The translations under genes and the position numbers were made by a program. The notes under the pieces were generated by a model, which worked only from the letters and a program-made list of their open reading frames with translations, had not been told where the DNA came from and ran no database searches. From contig JAYPYV010000010.1 in the NCBI GenBank assembly GCA_038136035.1, positions 1 to 64,000 of the forward strand: DNA of 64,000 nt. Reading direction: 5' to 3'. Position 1 is the stretch's first letter. The number at the start of each line of letters is the position of its first letter. Shown piece by piece: positions 62,526 to 64,000 of this stretch. The stretch comes from UBA9926 sp023261215. GTDB lineage: Bacteria; Pseudomonadota; Gammaproteobacteria; Pseudomonadales; Azotimanducaceae.

Positions 62526-63323
62526 TCAGTAGAACTGACCTTTCGGTGCGTCGTCTGATTCGGGTGTGGAACGGGCTGCCTTGAGCTCTTGACGTGCGAG
62601 TCGGGTCATAAACGCACTGTCTTGGCCTAAGGTGACCATTTGAAATCCCTGCTGAAGATAGCGCTGAGTGAAGGCTAAAGAGCCAGTATGAATGCCTGCT
62701 GCGACCTTGTGATGCTGGCACCGTTCCAAGATGTGGCTCACTGTTTCAACGTGAAGAGGATGGTCGTTGTCTCCGGTCGGAGACAATCCCAACGCATACG
62801 CAAGATCGGCTGGCCCAATGTAGGCTGCGTCGACACCGGGTGTGCTCAAGATGTCATCCAAATGATCGAGCGCCTCACGCGTTTCGATCATGACGATGCA
62901 CGCTAACTGGGAATTCGCCTCTTCGACATAGCCTTTTCCCGCGTACATCATGGCCCGCGTGGGTCCGAAGGAGCGAAGACCATCGGGGGGATAGCGGCAC
63001 GCAGAGACGGCGCGTTCGGCTTCCTCTCGATTATTGACCATCGGGACAATGACGCCATACGCCCCAGCGTCGAGAACCCGCATGATTTCGTAGGGCTCGT
63101 TCCATGGGACTCGCACGAAGGGAATGGTTTGGGTGGTGGAAATGGCCGGAAGCATATGGGTGACGGCTTTGAAGTCGATCATGCCATGCTGCATATCGAG
63201 GCATAGCCAATCAAAGCCCACGTGAGCCATTTGTTCTGCGGTCATCGCCGAGTCAATGGATAACCAGCCGCCTACCGTCTGATGGCCTTGATGCCAGGCG
63301 GTCATGACCTTGTTTTCGCGCAT
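62526..63323 (-). CDS. HpcH/HpaI aldolase family protein
   Basis: A 265-residue TIM-barrel of the class II pyruvate aldolase family. FDWLCLDMQHG near 40, FVRVPWNEP near 72, GAYGVIVPMVNN, metal-binding Glu in IVMIETREAL near 150 and Asp in YIGPADLAYALG near 177. It splits 4-hydroxy-2-oxo acids to pyruvate and an aldehyde, and could feed a 2-oxoacid-using pathway. GAGGAT precedes the ATG. The upstream neighbour, the PlsC gene, is 43 bases away in the same direction. Confidence 0.93.
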   Translation of the reverse strand: MRENKVMTAWHQGHQTVGGWLSIDSAMTAEQMAHVGFDWLCLDMQHGMIDFKAVTHMLPAISTTQTIPFVRVPWNEPYEIMRVLDAGAYGVIVPMVNNREEAERAVSACRYPPDGLRSFGPTRAMMYAGKGYVEEANSQLACIVMIETREALDHLDDILSTPGVDAAYIGPADLAYALGLSPTGDNDHPLHVETVSHILERCQHHKVAAGIHTGSLAFTQRYLQQGFQMVTLGQDSAFMTRLARQELKAARSTPESDDAPKGQFY

Positions 63324-63366
63324 GCTTTGATCCTCGCTTCGAACCCTGAAGGCTAGAGATGGGGGT

Positions 63367-63984
63367 CTAAGGCGTCAAGCTGCTTCGAATCACCGATTCG
63401 GTTTTCCTTGACAGCTCAGAGACCTGGCCATCGCCCATGTGTTGCGTCGTGATGGCGGGATGAATCTTGAGCAGGACAGGACCTGGACGCCAGCGAACCG
63501 TACCCGTTGGCAAAAGCCTACCGGTGCCGCTGATGCTCATGGGCAGAACTGGGAGTTTGAGATCGATTGCGAGCCTGAATGCGCCTCGCTTGAAGGGAAG
63601 TAATTGACCCTCATGATGACCTCGAGTGCCTTCGGGGAAGAACATGACGCACATCCCGCGGTTCAGGCGATGCGCGACCGACTGGATGCTGGCAACGGCG
63701 GCTTGCGAATTGGATCGATCGACCACGATATGGCCCATGGCTCTGCAAGCGGCACCAATGATGGGCACGCGCATCAATTCTTTTTTCAGCACCCATTTGA
63801 ATTCCAAGGGAAGGAATCCATAGATCAGAAGAATATCGACCTGGCTCAGATGATTCGCAGTGAGCACATACGATTGACCGCCTTTGAGATGCTCGATGCC
63901 CTCGATGTGTACCTGCATACCCAGGGTCATGGCATTAAAGCGTGCCCACAGGACAGCCAACGTTCTTGAGCACCAGTCGCCCAT
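63367..63984 (-). CDS. 1-acyl-sn-glycerol-3-phosphate acyltransferase (PlsC family), possibly truncated by window edge
   Basis: A PlsC-type acyltransferase that makes phosphatidic acid. The catalytic His-x4-Asp is in NHLSQVD near 45, the second motif GHIVVDRSN near 85, and FPEGTR near 115. Only about 25 residues precede the first motif region, whereas the family usually has an N-terminal membrane helix. The frame stays open from 63985 to the end of the window (Leu-Ser-Phe-Leu-Gly), so the true start may lie outside. The ATG at 63984 is provisional. Confidence 0.88.
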   Translation of the reverse strand: MGDWCSRTLAVLWARFNAMTLGMQVHIEGIEHLKGGQSYVLTANHLSQVDILLIYGFLPLEFKWVLKKELMRVPIIGAACRAMGHIVVDRSNSQAAVASIQSVAHRLNRGMCVMFFPEGTRGHHEGQLLPFKRGAFRLAIDLKLPVLPMSISGTGRLLPTGTVRWRPGPVLLKIHPAITTQHMGDGQVSELSRKTESVIRSSLTP

Positions 63985-64000
63985 GCCAAGAAAGGATAAA

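Noticed and set aside
1..64000. tRNA or rRNA genes
   Set aside because: No cloverleaf with a T-loop consensus and no rRNA-like conserved segment was recognised on either strand by eye.

Overview
The window looks like a contig or scaffold from a marine-type gammaproteobacterium. It carries several gene orders I know from that class: lptF-lptG divergent from pepA-holC-(hypothetical)-valS, a HolD-like gene followed by rimI and prfC, the Pseudomonas-type initiating ketosynthase FabY, a single-chain class I fumarase, pilU and slyX. I cannot name the genus. A run of exactly 100 N (26440-26539) is a scaffold gap, so this is a draft assembly. I see no rRNA, tRNA, CRISPR array or intact insertion sequence.

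Left part (1-24.9 kb) is catabolic and accessory. A minus-strand group (204-6935) holds a limonene-epoxide-hydrolase-like protein, an ABM-type monooxygenase, three SDRs, an LLM-type flavin oxidoreductase and two ThuA-domain proteins; a TetR regulator is divergent at its right end. Next is a plus-strand 2-oxoacid (acetoin-type) dehydrogenase operon, E1alpha-E1beta-AcoX-E2-E3 (8517-14290), closed by a strong terminator. A long minus-strand operon (about 22.3 to 14.9 kb) then encodes valine/isobutyryl-CoA catabolism (isobutyryl-CoA dehydrogenase, enoyl-CoA hydratase, 3-hydroxyisobutyryl-CoA hydrolase, MmsB), followed by a pair of acyl-CoA dehydrogenases and an SDR. A divergent LysR gene lies upstream, and the space between holds perfect palindromes.

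Middle part (24.4-33.2 kb) has a treble-clef zinc protein, an MFS transporter running into the gap, and, converging on the gap from the other side, an AhpD-like gene. That gene has an in-frame TGA exactly where the second active-site cysteine of AhpD should be, with conserved protein sequence on both sides and a local stem-loop after it. It is most likely a selenoprotein and is the main find of the window. It is followed by a five-gene operon that couples a LolA-like periplasmic protein, a two-permease/one-ATPase ABC exporter and an outer-membrane barrel.

Right part (33.3-64 kb) is mostly housekeeping: holD-like, rimI, prfC, fabY, thiolase, MaoC hydratase, fumarase, a 1637-residue fused biotin-dependent carboxylase of unusual domain order, LysR, pilU, a PurM-like gene divergent from hisH-hisF, slyX, quinone oxidoreductase, cold-shock protein, valS, holC, pepA, lptF, lptG, RDD protein, thioesterase, HpcH/HpaI aldolase and a PlsC-type acyltransferase at the edge. 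Lipid and acyl-CoA chemistry runs through the whole window.
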